From contig CM054162.1 of NCBI GenBank assembly GCA_028751875.1, positions 2,187,015-2,251,014 of the forward strand: a DNA stretch of 64,000 nucleotides, in the 5' to 3' direction. Source of the stretch: Rapana venosa. Its lineage: Eukaryota; Mollusca; Gastropoda; Neogastropoda; Muricidae. The notes below the pieces were generated by a model, which saw nothing but the letters and a program-made list of their open reading frames with translations, had not been told where the DNA came from and did not search any database. The position numbers were made by a program, and so were the translations under genes. Below are positions 45,020-55,260 of the stretch, piece after piece; position 1 is the stretch's first letter; each line of letters starts with the position of its first letter.

Positions 45020-45320
45020 CTCGGAAGACTATGGAGTTGTGCTCTAGGTGTTAATTCTGGTACAGCGTCGGGTGTGGCTCGCCATCCTGTTCTGGGAATG
45101 ACAGATAGTCCCTATAGCACAGGTGAACTCCGACGCTGGTCTGTCTGCTTGGGCTGCAGCCTTTCTTCTCGCTCTCTTTGCCTCATGCTGCTGAGCAAGT
45201 GTCTCTTCCAACTTGGAGAGATCTTTCTGCACAGTCGGTCTCCAGGCTGACCGTTCAAGGGCTGTTGCTTTCCAGTTGCTGTGCTCGATGTCAAGGAGTT
45301 TAAGTTCCAAATGAAATGCT
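45020..45320 (-). pseudogene. LINE C-terminal fragment with zinc-finger-like end
   Basis: Minus-strand reading: 'NWKATALERSAWRPTVQKD', then 'KRARRKAAAQADRP' and 'FTCAIGTICHSQNRMASHTR' followed by R-C. Many LINE ORF2 proteins end in this layout: a W-K...D-R-x-x-W-R block, a basic K-R-x-R-R-K stretch and a C-C-H-C/H finger. The Cys spacing here is abnormal (C-x5-C), consistent with a small mutation. The RT domain is absent. It is not necessarily LINE-3, although it lies 1 kb past the gap. Confidence 0.6.
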
Positions 45321-45849
45321 GAATAATCATCACAATCCAAACTTGATGTGCTTCCTGCAACCATGTTACAGGGTCAGGATGTAACAGTGTGTGCACTACA
45401 GCACAGAGAACACAGAGAAAAAGGGTCTTGCCCCAAAGAGAGACTGGACCTTGACATTGCGGCCCCTGCTCAACCCTTGATCACATTTCAAATTATGTAT
45501 TTCCTATCATCTCTTTAGGGGATACGCAGGATTTTACATAATATTAAAGAATAAAACTCTAACGGAACAACATGCATGGACAATGTAACTATTGTACATC
45601 TAAACACAAGACTGAAAATAGAAACAAATTTGTCGATATAGATTTTCCAAATTAATTTTTACACATCGTTTACACGTTAATTCCAACAGTATTAATCATT
45701 TGATTGTGTATCTCCCGGGCCGGTTGACGCCAGGATGTTATGACTGTAAACGTAGAATCCTGTCAAGTAGTCTCACAGTACATCCACATCCACAGCAGCA
45801 GCATTATGTCACCCTCATTACCATGTATCATCATGCAATTAAAAATTAC

Positions 45850-46312
45850 CTCTGATTCGTTGGTCCCATTTGCTCTGGTCTCATGGTGAACTCAGATTCG
45901 GTTTGCCCATACACTTCTGTGCCTGTGGTGACTTTGTGTCAAAGCCTTTGGGGTTTTAGGTCCACGGGGTACGATCGTTGAAGAAACGTTGTGGTGGTTG
46001 CCACCTCAGGTGGGCAACTCACTCAGTCTGGCTCCGCGACTGAGCTAATACTGTCGTTAGTAGGGTCTTAGTAGGTGGTGTCCTGCGTACGTTAGCTCAG
46101 AACAGGCACCACTGAACACCACCAAAGTGACCCTGCAGCAGTGCAGGGCCCCTCTGGCTGGTGGTTCCATGGCAGCCTGATAGTGATGGGCTCCCTGTGG
46201 ACTTCCGACCCTGGGGATGCGACATGACGAATCTGGGTATGGATGTGGTGGGGAGATTGATATGAGTGGCGTGGGGACAGCAGGAGAGGAATGTTACAGA
46301 AGATGAGGCAGC
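45850..46312 (+). repeat. Repeat E copy 1
   Basis: About 460 bp that recurs in reverse orientation at 56022-56490. Shared blocks: 'tgctctggtctcatggtga', 'gtgtcaaagc(c)tttgggg', 'gttagctcaga(a/g)caggcac', 'ggc(a/g)gcctgatagtgatggg', and 'gtggggacagcag', with 'agatgaggcagc' at the end. No open frame persists in both copies. It is an interspersed repeat of unknown class. Confidence 0.8.
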
Positions 46313-46514
46313 AAAAAAATAATGTACCAACTTTTAGCAACAAGTACAGTCTTCTCTTTTTAATATATATCTTTGTTATAATTATTTATCTTTCTGCCTT
46401 TAATTATCTTAGTCTGTTCTGTTTTTAAACACGACTTTATTCTTTGGTTTCTTTGTTCTTTCTTTTCATGTTCCTTACTTCTGGGTTTTTCTCTTTGTTT
46501 TTGTTTATTCTTTT

Positions 46515-46745
46515 ACAAGTTTTCTTTCTTTCTTTCTTGCTTTCTTGCTTTCTTTCTTTCTTTCTTTTTTTCTGTCTTGCTTGCTTCTGCTTTCTTTCTT
46601 TCTTTCTTTCGTTCTTTCTTTCTTTCGTTCGTTGGTTCGTTCTTTCTTTCTTTCTTTCGTTCTTTCTTTCTTTCGTTCGTTGGTTCGTTCTTTCTTGCTT
46701 TCTTTCTTTCTTTCTTTTTTTCTTCCTTCCTTCCTGCCTTTCTTT
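46515..46745. repeat. (TTTC)n microsatellite
   Basis: TTTC repeats with CGTTCGTTGG interruptions that themselves repeat twice. The Phe/Leu/Ser and Lys/Glu/Arg frames are by-products. Confidence 0.9.
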
Positions 46746-47225
46746 TTCTCTCATCGTGTTTTGTCATTAGGTTCTGTTTTTCATTATTCCAGATTTCTCT
46801 CTATGGTATGCTCCTACCCCTATGTGAACCAGTTTCGGATATTAATTTCTGTAGTCATCAATGAGTAATCATCAGCCCACTTCTTATTCACGCACATAAT
46901 ATAATGCGATTTTTTTTTCTTATTTTTCATTTCCCCTGAGGTGATTGGCTATTTGTTCACTTTCCCCATTGGTCTTGGACAAAGCCTCTGTGTGAGGGCT
47001 ATTGACGCCAACCGCCTTCCATAGCGTACACTGCAATGTTGGTGGGCATGTGGATGTTATGTTGAGGTTATTTTTATTCCCAATTTCTTCTTTAGCATGA
47101 AGGTTAACCCCAAACACCGGGAAGAATACAGTGAGGTTAGAGTACGGTCATCTATATGTAAGTGATTTGAGCATAATGAACTTTTGTTTGTTGTTGGTGT
47201 TATTGGTTTCGCTATTTCAAATGTT

Positions 47226-47226
47226 A

Positions 47227-47285
<59 letters not shown>
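47226..47285. repeat. (TA)n microsatellite
   Basis: About 29 uninterrupted TA units, followed by 'gagacagaaatagacag'. In version 2 the run is longer and interrupted (49118-49277). Confidence 0.9.
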
Positions 47286-47288
<3 letters not shown>

Positions 47289-47400
47289 CAGAAATAGACA
47301 GATAGAGACAGAAAACTGGCATAGACAAATAGAGACCGAGACAGACAGGAACAGACATATTGAGACAGTCAGACAGGTACAGAAAGGCAGACCGACATAT
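47285..47400. repeat. GACA-rich tract
   Basis: Imperfect AGACAGA/GACATA repeats after the TA run, repeated almost identically at 49278-49395. Confidence 0.75.
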
Positions 47401-47439
47401 AAAAAGACCAATAGTCAGATAACTGATTTCGTTACATTA

Positions 47440-48445
47440 AAAACGAAATTTTTTTTAAAATGTTTAATTTTTTTCCTTTTTAAATTTGTTTTTTTGGTTT
47501 TTTTTGTTTTTTTTTTGTTTTTTCCCCAAAATTTTTTTTTTTTCTTTTTTTTTTTTTTTTGGGTCTTTTTTTTTTTCCCCTTTTTTTTTTTTTCCCCCCT
47601 TTTTTGTTTAAACTTTTTTCTTTTTGCGTTTTTCTTTTTTTTTTTTTTTTCCCTTTTTTTTTTTCCCTTTTTTTTCCCCCCCCCAAAGTTTTTTCCACGG
47701 GTTTTTTATTTTTTTAAAATTTTAAATCAAAATCCCTTTTTAAAGGTTTCAAAAAAAAACTTTAAAGGACGGCCTTTAACCCCAAAAACCTTTTTTTTTT
47801 TTTTTTCCCCGGCCCCTTTCACTTTTTTTCTTAATTTTGGGGGGGGTTTTTAAAATTTCAAACCCCAAGGGGGGTATGTTAGGGGGTTTTATAATTTTTT
47901 TTGGAAAAGGGGCCGGGGGGGTTTGGGGAAAAGGCCGGGTAAAGGTTTTTTTTAATTTTTTTTTTTTGGGGGGAAAAAAATTTTAAACAAAAAAAAAAAA
48001 AATTTTTTAAAAAATTTTTTATTTTTGGAAAAACCAAAAAAAATTTCCAAAAAAAAATGGTTTTTGGGGGGGGGGTTTGGGGGGTTTTTTTGGGGTGGGT
48101 TTTAAAAGTTTAAAACCCCTTTCAGGGGGGTAGGGGGGCCGGGGTTTTTAAATCCTTGGTTTTTGGGGTTTCCCAAAAAAATCATTTTTAAAAAAACCCC
48201 CTTTTTTTTTTAAAATGATTTTTTTTTTTTCCCCTCCTTTAAAAGGGGGGGGTTTTTTTTGGAAAAAACCTTTTTAAAAATTTAAATTTTAAATTAAACC
48301 CTTTTAAAATGCAACCTAAAAAAGAATAAATTTAAAAGGAAAGATTCCAAAAAAATTTTGGGTTTTTTTAAAATTTCCCCCCACTTTCAAAAAATAAACG
48401 GCCCGGAAAAATTAACATATTAATTTTTAATTAGTACTTTTAAAA
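47440..48445. other. Noisy block between the two versions
   Basis: Smeared runs of T, A, G and C with no interpretable sequence. Clean DNA on both sides is the same locus, so this block marks a join. No gene. Confidence 0.75.
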
Positions 48446-49188
48446 TTAATTCTTTCTGCCTTTAATATCTAGTCGCTTAAACACGACTTACTTAGGTTGT
48501 TTGCTTATGATGCCATCTTCTGGGTTTCCCCGTTTTATTCTTTTACAGTTTTCTATCTTTCTTCTTGCTTCCCACTTGCTTGTATCTTCTTTCTTTTTTT
48601 CCTGTCTGAGCTTGCTTGCTTTCTTTCTTCTTTCTTTCGTTACTTTCTTTCTTTCGTTCGTAGTTCGTTCTTTCTTTCTTTCTTTCGGTTTCTTTCTTTC
48701 TTTCGTTCGTTGGTTCGTCTTTCTTGCTTTCTTCTTCTTATCTTTTTTTCTTGCCTTCCTTCCTGCTTCTTTTTCTCTCCATCGTGTTTTGTCATTAGGT
48801 TCTGTTTTTCATTATTCCAGATTTCTCTCTATGGTATGCTCCTACCCCTATGTGAACCAGTTTCGGATATTAATTTCTGTAGTCATCAATGAGTAATCAT
48901 CAGCCCACTTCTTATTCCCGCACTGCAATGTTGGTGTGCGTGTGGATTTTATGTTGAGGTTATTTTTATTCCCAATTTCTTCTTTAGCATGAAGGTTAAC
49001 CCCAAACACCGGGAAGAATACAGTGAGGTTAGAGTAAGGTCATCTATATGTAAGTGATTTGAGCATAGTGAACTTTTGTTCGTTGTTGGTGTTATTGGTT
49101 TCACTATTTCAATATGCTAGTATATATATATTATGATATATATTTATTATAATATATAGTATATATATATATATATATAATATAATGA

Positions 49189-49224
<36 letters not shown>

Positions 49225-49435
49225 ATATATAATATGATAGTATATATATATATTTTTCTTATTATATATATATTATGAGGACAGAAACAGACATATAGAG
49301 ACAGAAAACTGGCATAGACAAATAGAGACCGAGACAGACAGGAACAGACATATTGAGACAGTCAGACAGGTACAGAAAGGCAGACAGACATATAAAAAGA
49401 CCAATAGTCAGATAACTGATTTCGTTATCATTGTA
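48445..49435 (+). repeat. Doubled locus, version 2
   Basis: Repeats 46390-47435. The (TTTC)n part (48540-48780) is shorter and differs by many small indels. The block 48800-48905 matches 46760-46868 almost perfectly. The 129-bp segment is absent ('ttattcccgcactgcaatg' at 48911). From 49278 onward it matches again up to 'aactgatttcgtta'. The sequence continuing to 49435 and the GPCR is present only here. Confidence 0.85.
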
Positions 49436-49462
49436 TTTATGTTCTCCTTACTTTTCACAAAG

Positions 49463-50091
49463 CTATCGATGCTGAAAAAGAATAAAACCCCACACCGTTT
49501 CAATAGCTAAACCACAGCTGAAGAACCTAGCAAAGGAATTCTTCAACGTTTTCTGAAACGAAACTGAGCACAAACATAAATCGAAGAAGTTAATCGCGGA
49601 ATTCAACACGTGCCGATCCAATGACTGATACACATACGTACACAGTGTTGTGGTACTGCTCATAGATGTGAAGGCCTGGCAACAGCATGACTAACACGGC
49701 AAAGACAGTTTCAGGAAGAGCAAGAACCATGTACACAGCGCAGATGACCAGCAACATCACAGTGATCCTGTTCTGTCCAGCTTTACTTTCTTCTGTCACG
49801 TTCCCAGTCATCTTCAGCCGTTGACGTGAAGCCTGGCGTAGGTTGAGGATGGTGATGGTGCAGCAGACGATCATGATGCTCAAGAACACCGGCAAGGTCA
49901 CGACGAAAGAGTAATAAATGATATTGTCAGCCTCTGTTGTGCTTAGAGGAAACCAGTCCGCGCCGTCAGAGAAAGCGAGGCTGCGATTGGTGGAGGGGTC
50001 TGTTTCCCACCTGAGTGTGTAGGTCAGGAAGGCGGGGAGGAAGACCATGAATGACAACAGGTAGGCCAGCACTATTGCCGTGACTGTGGGC
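49463..50091 (-). CDS. GPCR exon 3 (TM4 to C-terminus), frame disrupted before TM7
   Basis: The exon begins after a 'tttttcacag' acceptor. Its first base completes an Arg codon started in exon 2. It reads 'PTVTAIVLAYLLSFMVFLP' (TM4), an extracellular loop with N-R-S, and 'YYSFVVTLPVFLSIMIVCC' (TM5). A basic third loop (R-Q-A-S-R-Q-R-L-K-M) and 'ITVMLLVICAVYMVLALPE' (TM6) follow. After 'NTVYVCVSVIGS' the frame meets a stop at 49590, but the next frame continues as 'LNSAINFF', then a tail with 'SFQKTLKNSFARFFS' to a stop at 49463. That is the expected TM7 and helix-8 layout, so one extra base (or two missing) near 49610-49640 breaks the frame. Either an assembly error or a real lesion would do this. 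Confidence 0.85.
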
Positions 50092-50127
50092 CTGTGAAAA
50101 ACCAACAAACAACATTAAAAAGGTGTG

Positions 50128-50178
50128 TCGTTGTTGTTGTGGTGGTGGTGGTAGTGGTGGTGGTGGTGGTGGTGGGTG
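50128..50178. repeat. (GTT/GTG)n microsatellite
   Basis: GTTGTTGTTGTGGTGGTGG run beginning about 35 bases inside intron 2 from exon 3. Confidence 0.85.
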
Positions 50179-50505
50179 GTGCACTTCCCAGCTTAACACT
50201 CTGGGGGTCATCCCGATTGCGCACTCTGGCTCACTCATCCCACCTAGGAATCACTGTGAGATTGAAACTGCACGCTGAATGAGAAATTTGCGTGTGTGAC
50301 TGGTTTTGAGTACCTCGTAAAATAGGCAGCCATACTCCGAATTCAGAGGATTTTTCTCTCCTTTAAAAGGGAGTGTTGGTTGTTGTGTTAAGAGTTTGTC
50401 ATACTTGAAGGTAATCTCAACACATTAAATTTTTACAACATAACATTTTAGTGTAGGCCTTAGAAATCAGCTGAAATCAATAACTGACACAGCTTTTAGC
50501 ATGGC
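50170..50505. repeat. Intronic direct repeat, copy 1
   Basis: About 335 bp that recur at 51655-52000 in the same orientation within GPCR intron 2. Shared: 'actcatcccacctaggaatc', 'aggcagccatactccga', 'attttagtgtaggcctta', 'aataactgacacagctttt'. The copies differ by scattered substitutions and small indels, including a (GTT)n stretch. They are therefore old, not assembly doubles. Confidence 0.85.
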
Positions 50506-51364
50506 CAAAATAAAGAAGGATGTATTTCAGTCTTAACACCTCATGAGTTTATAGTAATGTTTTGGACGATCTATGACAAAATGCGTTGTATTGCCCCTGA
50601 CCACTTTCCGCTAGGAGCTAGTTTAGGCAGGTGGGGGTCAGGTTGCCAATTTTGAGATTTTGATTGATTGTGTAATTTCAAGCTTTCCTCTGCCTTGTAC
50701 TGAAGTATCAAGGCATAAATGTATTTCCTTTCAGCTTTAGAAACGCGTTAGATATCCACGGAGGCCCTCAATTTGACCACCTATTATGATGCAACATTTG
50801 TCAATTTCTCATTTTGCTACTTCCTGGAGTTTAGCATTGTAATTTGCTTTAACTTGTCATAGAATGATCCATGTTTTATCTTTTTTTATTTTAGACATCT
50901 TTTTTAATTGCAAATCAATAGCACACTAACAATTAAGCATTGACCTCCGGATCAATATGGCTCGGTATGGGAAACCATCATGTGTGTAACAGAACGATGT
51001 AACAGAAATCATCTGACAAGTGGTCTTAAACAAAACTTTTCTTAAAAGTTGATTGGTTTCTGAGAGCTATTAAAAGTCGCAGATCTTATACAACGATGAA
51101 AATGGTTGGCACCCGGCCGTTTAAAGCCATCACTTGAAAGAACTCTTCCAGAAAAATGGTTATGAACACCACCGTGATACCTCTACTCGCTGTTCTACAT
51201 CCCGCGTTATCTATTCTCTTGGTTTTATTTCAGACTTGACTAGACCTCCAGAGCTCACCTGTCGTCATTTTTGTTAGCGGGTGTGACCGTCTTTCATACA
51301 CAACATTTAGGTAACTGCATTTCGACTTCGGAGATGGTGTTTAAACACAACACGTATGTGCCTC

Positions 51365-51465
51365 AAGTGTGTATTTTATTTTGTCATCCGTTCCTGCCGG
51401 CAAAAGTAGCCTACATTTCCAAAAGCGTGATGGGCTTTTAATGTGTGCGGATGATGATATGTATT
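51365..51465 (-). mobile_element. SINE-A 3' fragment
   Basis: In plus orientation: GTCATCCGTTCCTGCCGGCA, 'agtagcctacatttcc' and 'aatgtgtgcgg', matching the minus-strand 3' part of SINE-A. Confidence 0.6.
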
Positions 51466-51654
51466 TGTATTAGTATAGGTTGGTATCATCCAAAATAAGG
51501 TTTGTTACTGGCGTATTGTTTCACAAAAGATTGAGGGTCTATACTTAGCATGTCAACCTGATCTTTTGCACAATAACATAGATGCCTGTGGTCTCATTCC
51601 GAGCATAATCAGACTTGTAGGTACCTTTCACAGAAAGCCTTTAGAAAGTCGCAT

Positions 51655-52000
51655 CAGTTGTGCGTTCCCCAGCCTAACACTGTGGGGTAACTCGCAATGT
51701 GTACTCTGAATCACTCATCCCACCTGGGAATCACTGTGAGGTTGAAATTACATCACTGAATGAGCGGTTTGCGTGTATGATTGTTGTTGTTTTTTAGTAC
51801 CTTGCCATTTAGGCAGCCATACTCCGATTTCAGAAGATTTTGGTCTCCTTTCAATGATATTGCAGGTTGTTATGTTAGGAGCTTGTCACGGCTGAAGGCC
51901 ACCTCAACACAGCATTTTACATCATAACAACATTTTAGTGTAGGCCTTGGCAAATAGCTGACATCAATAACCGACACAGCTTTTGGCCTGGGCCACATCT
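51655..52000. repeat. Intronic direct repeat, copy 2
   Basis: Partner of 50170-50505, about 1.5 kb away. It carries a (GTT)n interruption ('attgttgttgttttttag') at about 51780. Confidence 0.85.
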
Positions 52001-52159
52001 CACCAGTCACTGGAACCTGAATCCTCTACAACTGACTGACGAAAATGTACGTGTCTTAACACAAAGCTGTCACAATCCATGTCTTGTTCTTCATAAGCAA
52101 GTGGCTATCTCATTCATCACAGTGATTGCTAACACATCTTTCAGCGTGTGATCAAGAAG

Positions 52160-52345
52160 ATTGTCAGTCTTTCCGACAGAGAGGTAGAGAGACAGAGAGA
52201 CAGAGACAGAGAGACAGAAAGACATGCATATACACTGTCTGCACAATCGGAAGAACAATCGGACAAACATAATTATCTACACCATCGCATGAACAGCCAG
52301 ACAAACAGACAGGCAGACAGACAGACACACAAACAAGAAACAGAC
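52160..52345. repeat. GACA/GAGA-rich tract
   Basis: Two clusters (52175-52225 and 52300-52330) of AGACAGAC and GAGACAGA repeats within intron 2. Confidence 0.75.
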
Positions 52346-52384
52346 ACAAGAGAAGAACCAACAGATTTTTACACAAGACATAAC

Positions 52385-52677
52385 AGGTAAGGGTGTCCCA
52401 TATTCTATGTGGTCATAGGGGAGCGAAGCGTCAGAGACCTCAACTTCTCTAGGGGCTAGCATATTGAGGGCGGCGCCCATCTCCTCTCCCTCGCTGCTTT
52501 ACCCTCCCTGACCCTAAAGAAGGCAGGTACTCATTTACAGCTGGATGAACTGGGGGGAATGTACTGAAGCCAAGCTGCGCAAACGGTCACCCAATAAACT
52601 GGTAACCACGCTCGATGCTGCTTAGCCTTGGCTGGGAAAAAGCGAGTGCTCTGACCACTGAGCTATCCTGTCTCCAC
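52385..52677 (-). mobile_element. SINE-B, full length
   Basis: On the minus strand it starts at about 52677 with 'ggagacaggatagctcagtg' (A box TAGCTCAGTGG), then 'cagagcactcgctttttccc' and 'taagcagcatcgagcgtgg'. The body has 'agggtcagggagggtaaagc', 'gagatgggcgccgccctcaa' and 'gtctctgacgcttcgctcc'. No strong B box is visible. It serves as reference for 12945, 38995 and 53368. Confidence 0.8.
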
Positions 52678-52836
52678 ACCAGAAATATACGTTTTTAAAA
52701 CGTTAATTTTCTTTGCATTGACAAGAACTAAACGTCATTAAAGAAATATCAGCAACGTCTCAGAAGAAAGGTTTTTTCTTTCCTAAATACTTCTGTCTTC
52801 CTTGTTTCTTTCTGTTCACTCATTCCATGCTCTCAC

Positions 52837-53105
52837 CTGTACCCCAGCAGTCTCCTGGCCCTCAGTGGTAGAGCCACTGACAGACAGCGGTCCACGCTGA
52901 CGATGACCACCAGGATTCCAGACAGGTGACCCAGCCACCAGCTGACGTAGGAGATCTTGATGTCCACCACGACTGTCCAGTTGTGCAACAGAACCCTGTC
53001 CGTCAGGTAGCAGGCCAGCACGTTCAGGACCTGGCTCAGGAGGTTGCCCAGGTCGGTGACAGCCAGCCAGAACAGCAGCAGGTTGATTCTGTCTGACAGA
53101 CCGTG
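52837..53105 (-). CDS. GPCR exon 2 (TM2 to TM3, DRC motif)
   Basis: Bounded by a 'cgcccccacag' acceptor and a CAG|GTGAGA donor on the minus strand. It encodes 89 codons plus two bases. 'HGLSDRINLLLFWLAVTDLG' carries the TM2 acidic residue (L-A-V-T-D). 'NWT' in the first extracellular loop is a possible glycosylation site. 'SWWLGHLSGILVVIVSVDRC' is TM3, ending in D-R-C in place of the usual D-R-Y. 'LSVALPLRARRLLGY' follows, as in peptide-type class A receptors. The frame joins exon 1 at phase 0 and exon 3 at phase 2. No stop or shift is seen. Confidence 0.88.
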
Positions 53106-53109
53106 CTGT

Positions 53110-53360
53110 GGGGGCGATAGTGAGAGAGAGAGATGAGATAGAATAGAGATATGATGAGAGAGACATAGAGAGAGAGAGAGAGAGAGAGGTGATGAGAGAG
53201 AGGGGGGAGAGATGAGAGAGTTGACGAGAGAAGAAGAGAGATAGAAAGAGATAGTGATGGAGAGAGTAGGAGAGAAGTAAGAAGAGGGAGAGAGAGAGAG
53301 GGAGAGAGAGAAGAGAGAGAGAGAGAGAAGAGAGAGAGAAGAGAGAAGAGTAGAGATCAG
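53110..53360. repeat. (GA)n tract next to exon 2
   Basis: GAGAGA with GATGAGAG interruptions, starting five bases upstream of exon 2 (minus strand). On the minus strand it is a very long polypyrimidine tract that directly feeds the acceptor. Confidence 0.85.
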
Positions 53361-53367
53361 TTCTGTG

Positions 53368-53470
53368 AGTAAAGGTAAATGTAGTGCAATGTTTCACATA
53401 AGGGATGCTGTCGTTGAGGAGTGAGGTGTCCCAGACCTCAGCTTCTCCAGGGGCCAGCATATTGAGGACA
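53368..53470 (-). mobile_element. SINE-B 3' fragment
   Basis: In plus orientation: 'cacataagggatgctgtcg', 'gaggtgtcccagacctcagc' and 'ttctccaggggccagcatat', matching the SINE-B end at 52400-52470. Head absent. Confidence 0.7.
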
Positions 53471-53974
53471 ATGGACCAGGTAGGCAGAACATATAAAAGA
53501 AGGGGGTGACAGAAAGGACAGCAAGACAGAATTTCCAGAAGATGGGGATGATATTATACTGACAAATCCCCGGCATCCTCACAAGGGGAGTTCTTATATC
53601 ACTTGGGGATTTTTCAACCTAAGATCTAAGCGTACCGTTCTGAAAAAAAAACCCACTAACGAACGAGACTAATTTTAATGCAAAACCACGGGAATTGCCC
53701 CCCTTGAAGACTTAAACGATGTGGTCAAATGCAAGGTAAGTATGATTTTTAATTTTAAAAATGCTCATGTTTGTGGGTAGTATTTACAATAGCGGATGGT
53801 TGATTAAAAACACTAGAAATCAAGCAGACGGGCAAGCTTTACCAGAACTATTCGGTATGTCCATCTTCAATGAAAACACTGATGTTGCTGTGACACATTA
53901 TTATGAAACTGCTGCGGCTGATGGCTTCGATTTCAGAAGAAACAAAGGCAGCGACAATGGTTATCAATATAGTG

Positions 53975-54285
53975 CACTTGCTGCTACTGCTGCTGCTACT
54001 GCTGCTACTGCTACTTCTGCTGCTACCACTGCTGCTACTGCTGCTGCTTCTGCTTCTGCTGCTATTGCTGCTGTCATTGTTGCTGCTGCTTCTGCTGCTG
54101 CTGCTACCGCTTTTGCTACTGCTGCTGCTACTACTGCTGCTGCTGATCCTGTTCCTGCTGCTTCTGCTGCTGCTACTGCTAATTATATTGCTGCTGCTGC
54201 GGCTACTGCTGCTGCTGCTCGTAATACTGCTGCTACTGCTTCTGCTTCTGCTGGTTCTGCTGTACCCGTTGCTGCTAATTTATCT
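53975..54285. repeat. (GCT)n-type trinucleotide repeat
   Basis: About 300 bp of imperfect GCT/ACT/TCT triplets in intron 1 of the GPCR, opposite strand. Two plus-strand frames stay open across it (poly-Ala/Thr and poly-Leu). The Ala frame extends 53761-54327 with a non-repetitive N-terminal 70 residues ('NENTDVAVTHYYE'). Nothing supports it as a gene apart from being open. Confidence 0.85.
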
Positions 54286-54629
54286 CCTGGAAATCTGGAT
54301 TGCTTTTTTTCAACTCTATGTTTGTGAGGCTCTGTTATGTTGGAAAGGTACCAATGTCTAAGAGAGCAACCTTCTACTTACAACAGACATCCAGTAACTC
54401 GTCATGTATGCGGGGATACCGGGGGCCTGTCAGTGTCAACAGCATCCCCACCTTCTGGACATTCTAGGCTGGGAATTCCCTCTTTTCTATCCATCCCTTT
54501 GCTTCTGCTTTTGTTCATTTCTTCCTGTCACCTCCTAATTGTCTATGTTCTGCACTTCATGGTCCAGTCTCCTGCCTTCCCCTCCTTCTACCCCAGAAAA
54601 ACTTCAGAAGTAACACGTTTTTTCCCACG

Positions 54630-54765
54630 TCGAAGTCGGATGCGCTGGGTGTGACTCGGCAAGCACTGAACAGCAGCACGATGCGTGTTCCCTCACACCA
54701 CAGACAAAGGTGCGCGCTGTCTGACTGTTTGAGGCGAAGAAGGAGAAGCAGGAGAAGACATAACT
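54630..54765 (+). repeat. Repeat F copy 2
   Basis: Shares 'tcggatgcgctgggtgtgac', 'cgcgctgtctgactgtttga' and the tail 'gaagaaggagaagcaggaga'. Its upstream 200 bp also loosely matches that of copy 3 (a T/C-rich stretch with 'cttcagaa'). Confidence 0.75.
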
Positions 54766-55002
54766 TGATCCTGTGCATTGAGTCTCAGCTCAGGAGTTAC
54801 AATGGTAGAAGTTGTAATAAGGCATTGATTAATTCCAACCAAGGAGCGATTTTGTTTGTTTTTGTTTTTATTTTTATTTTCTGGTGCAATATCAGATAGG
54901 GGTATCAGTTGAGTTAGTCATCATGTTCGTGTTGGCTCTTTCTTGTTAATGTTCGTTCTTGTGGGCTCATATTTTGCGACAGGGGCTCGACAAGCTTGCG
55001 CA

Positions 55003-55033
55003 GTTTATGTGTGTGTGTGTGTGTGTGTGTGAT

Positions 55034-55100
<67 letters not shown>
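55003..55100. repeat. (TG)n microsatellite
   Basis: Long, nearly pure TG run with one GATGG interruption. Confidence 0.95.
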
Positions 55101-55129
55101 GTGAGTGCGCGTGTGTGTGGTGCGTGTAT

Positions 55130-55260
55130 TTTTTTATTCTTTTATATTCTTTGTATCGAAGATAAAGGAATAATCACTTTTTTGCTTTTTCACAATCCAG
55201 TCCCCGTGTGTATGCAGTTTTGTAAATTTCTGCCATCTGTGTTCTATCACCGCCACAATA
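55130..55260 (-). mobile_element. SINE-A 3' end
   Basis: In plus orientation: 'gataaaggaataatcacttt', 'atccagtccccgtgtgtat', 'gcagttttgtaaatttctgc'. As at 18295, the SINE 3' end abuts a TG repeat. Confidence 0.75.

Larger units (their letters stand above)
46390..47435 (+). repeat. Doubled locus, version 1 (clean)
   Basis: Contains 'tctttctgccttta', a (TTTC)n array, the clean block 'ttctctctatggtatgctcc' to 'gtcatcaatgagtaatcat', a 129-bp segment (about 46898-47027) missing from version 2, 'gaaggttaaccccaaacacc', a (TA)n run and GACA-rich sequence. Version 2 is at 48445-49435 in the same orientation. Confidence 0.85.
50092..52836 (-). other. GPCR intron 2 (2.7 kb, GT-AG)
   Basis: Starts with GTGAGA and ends in TTTTTCACAG on the minus strand. 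It contains the two 340-bp direct repeats, SINE-B and a SINE-A fragment. The phase 2 join gives Arg between 'LLGY' and 'PTVTA'. Confidence 0.75.
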
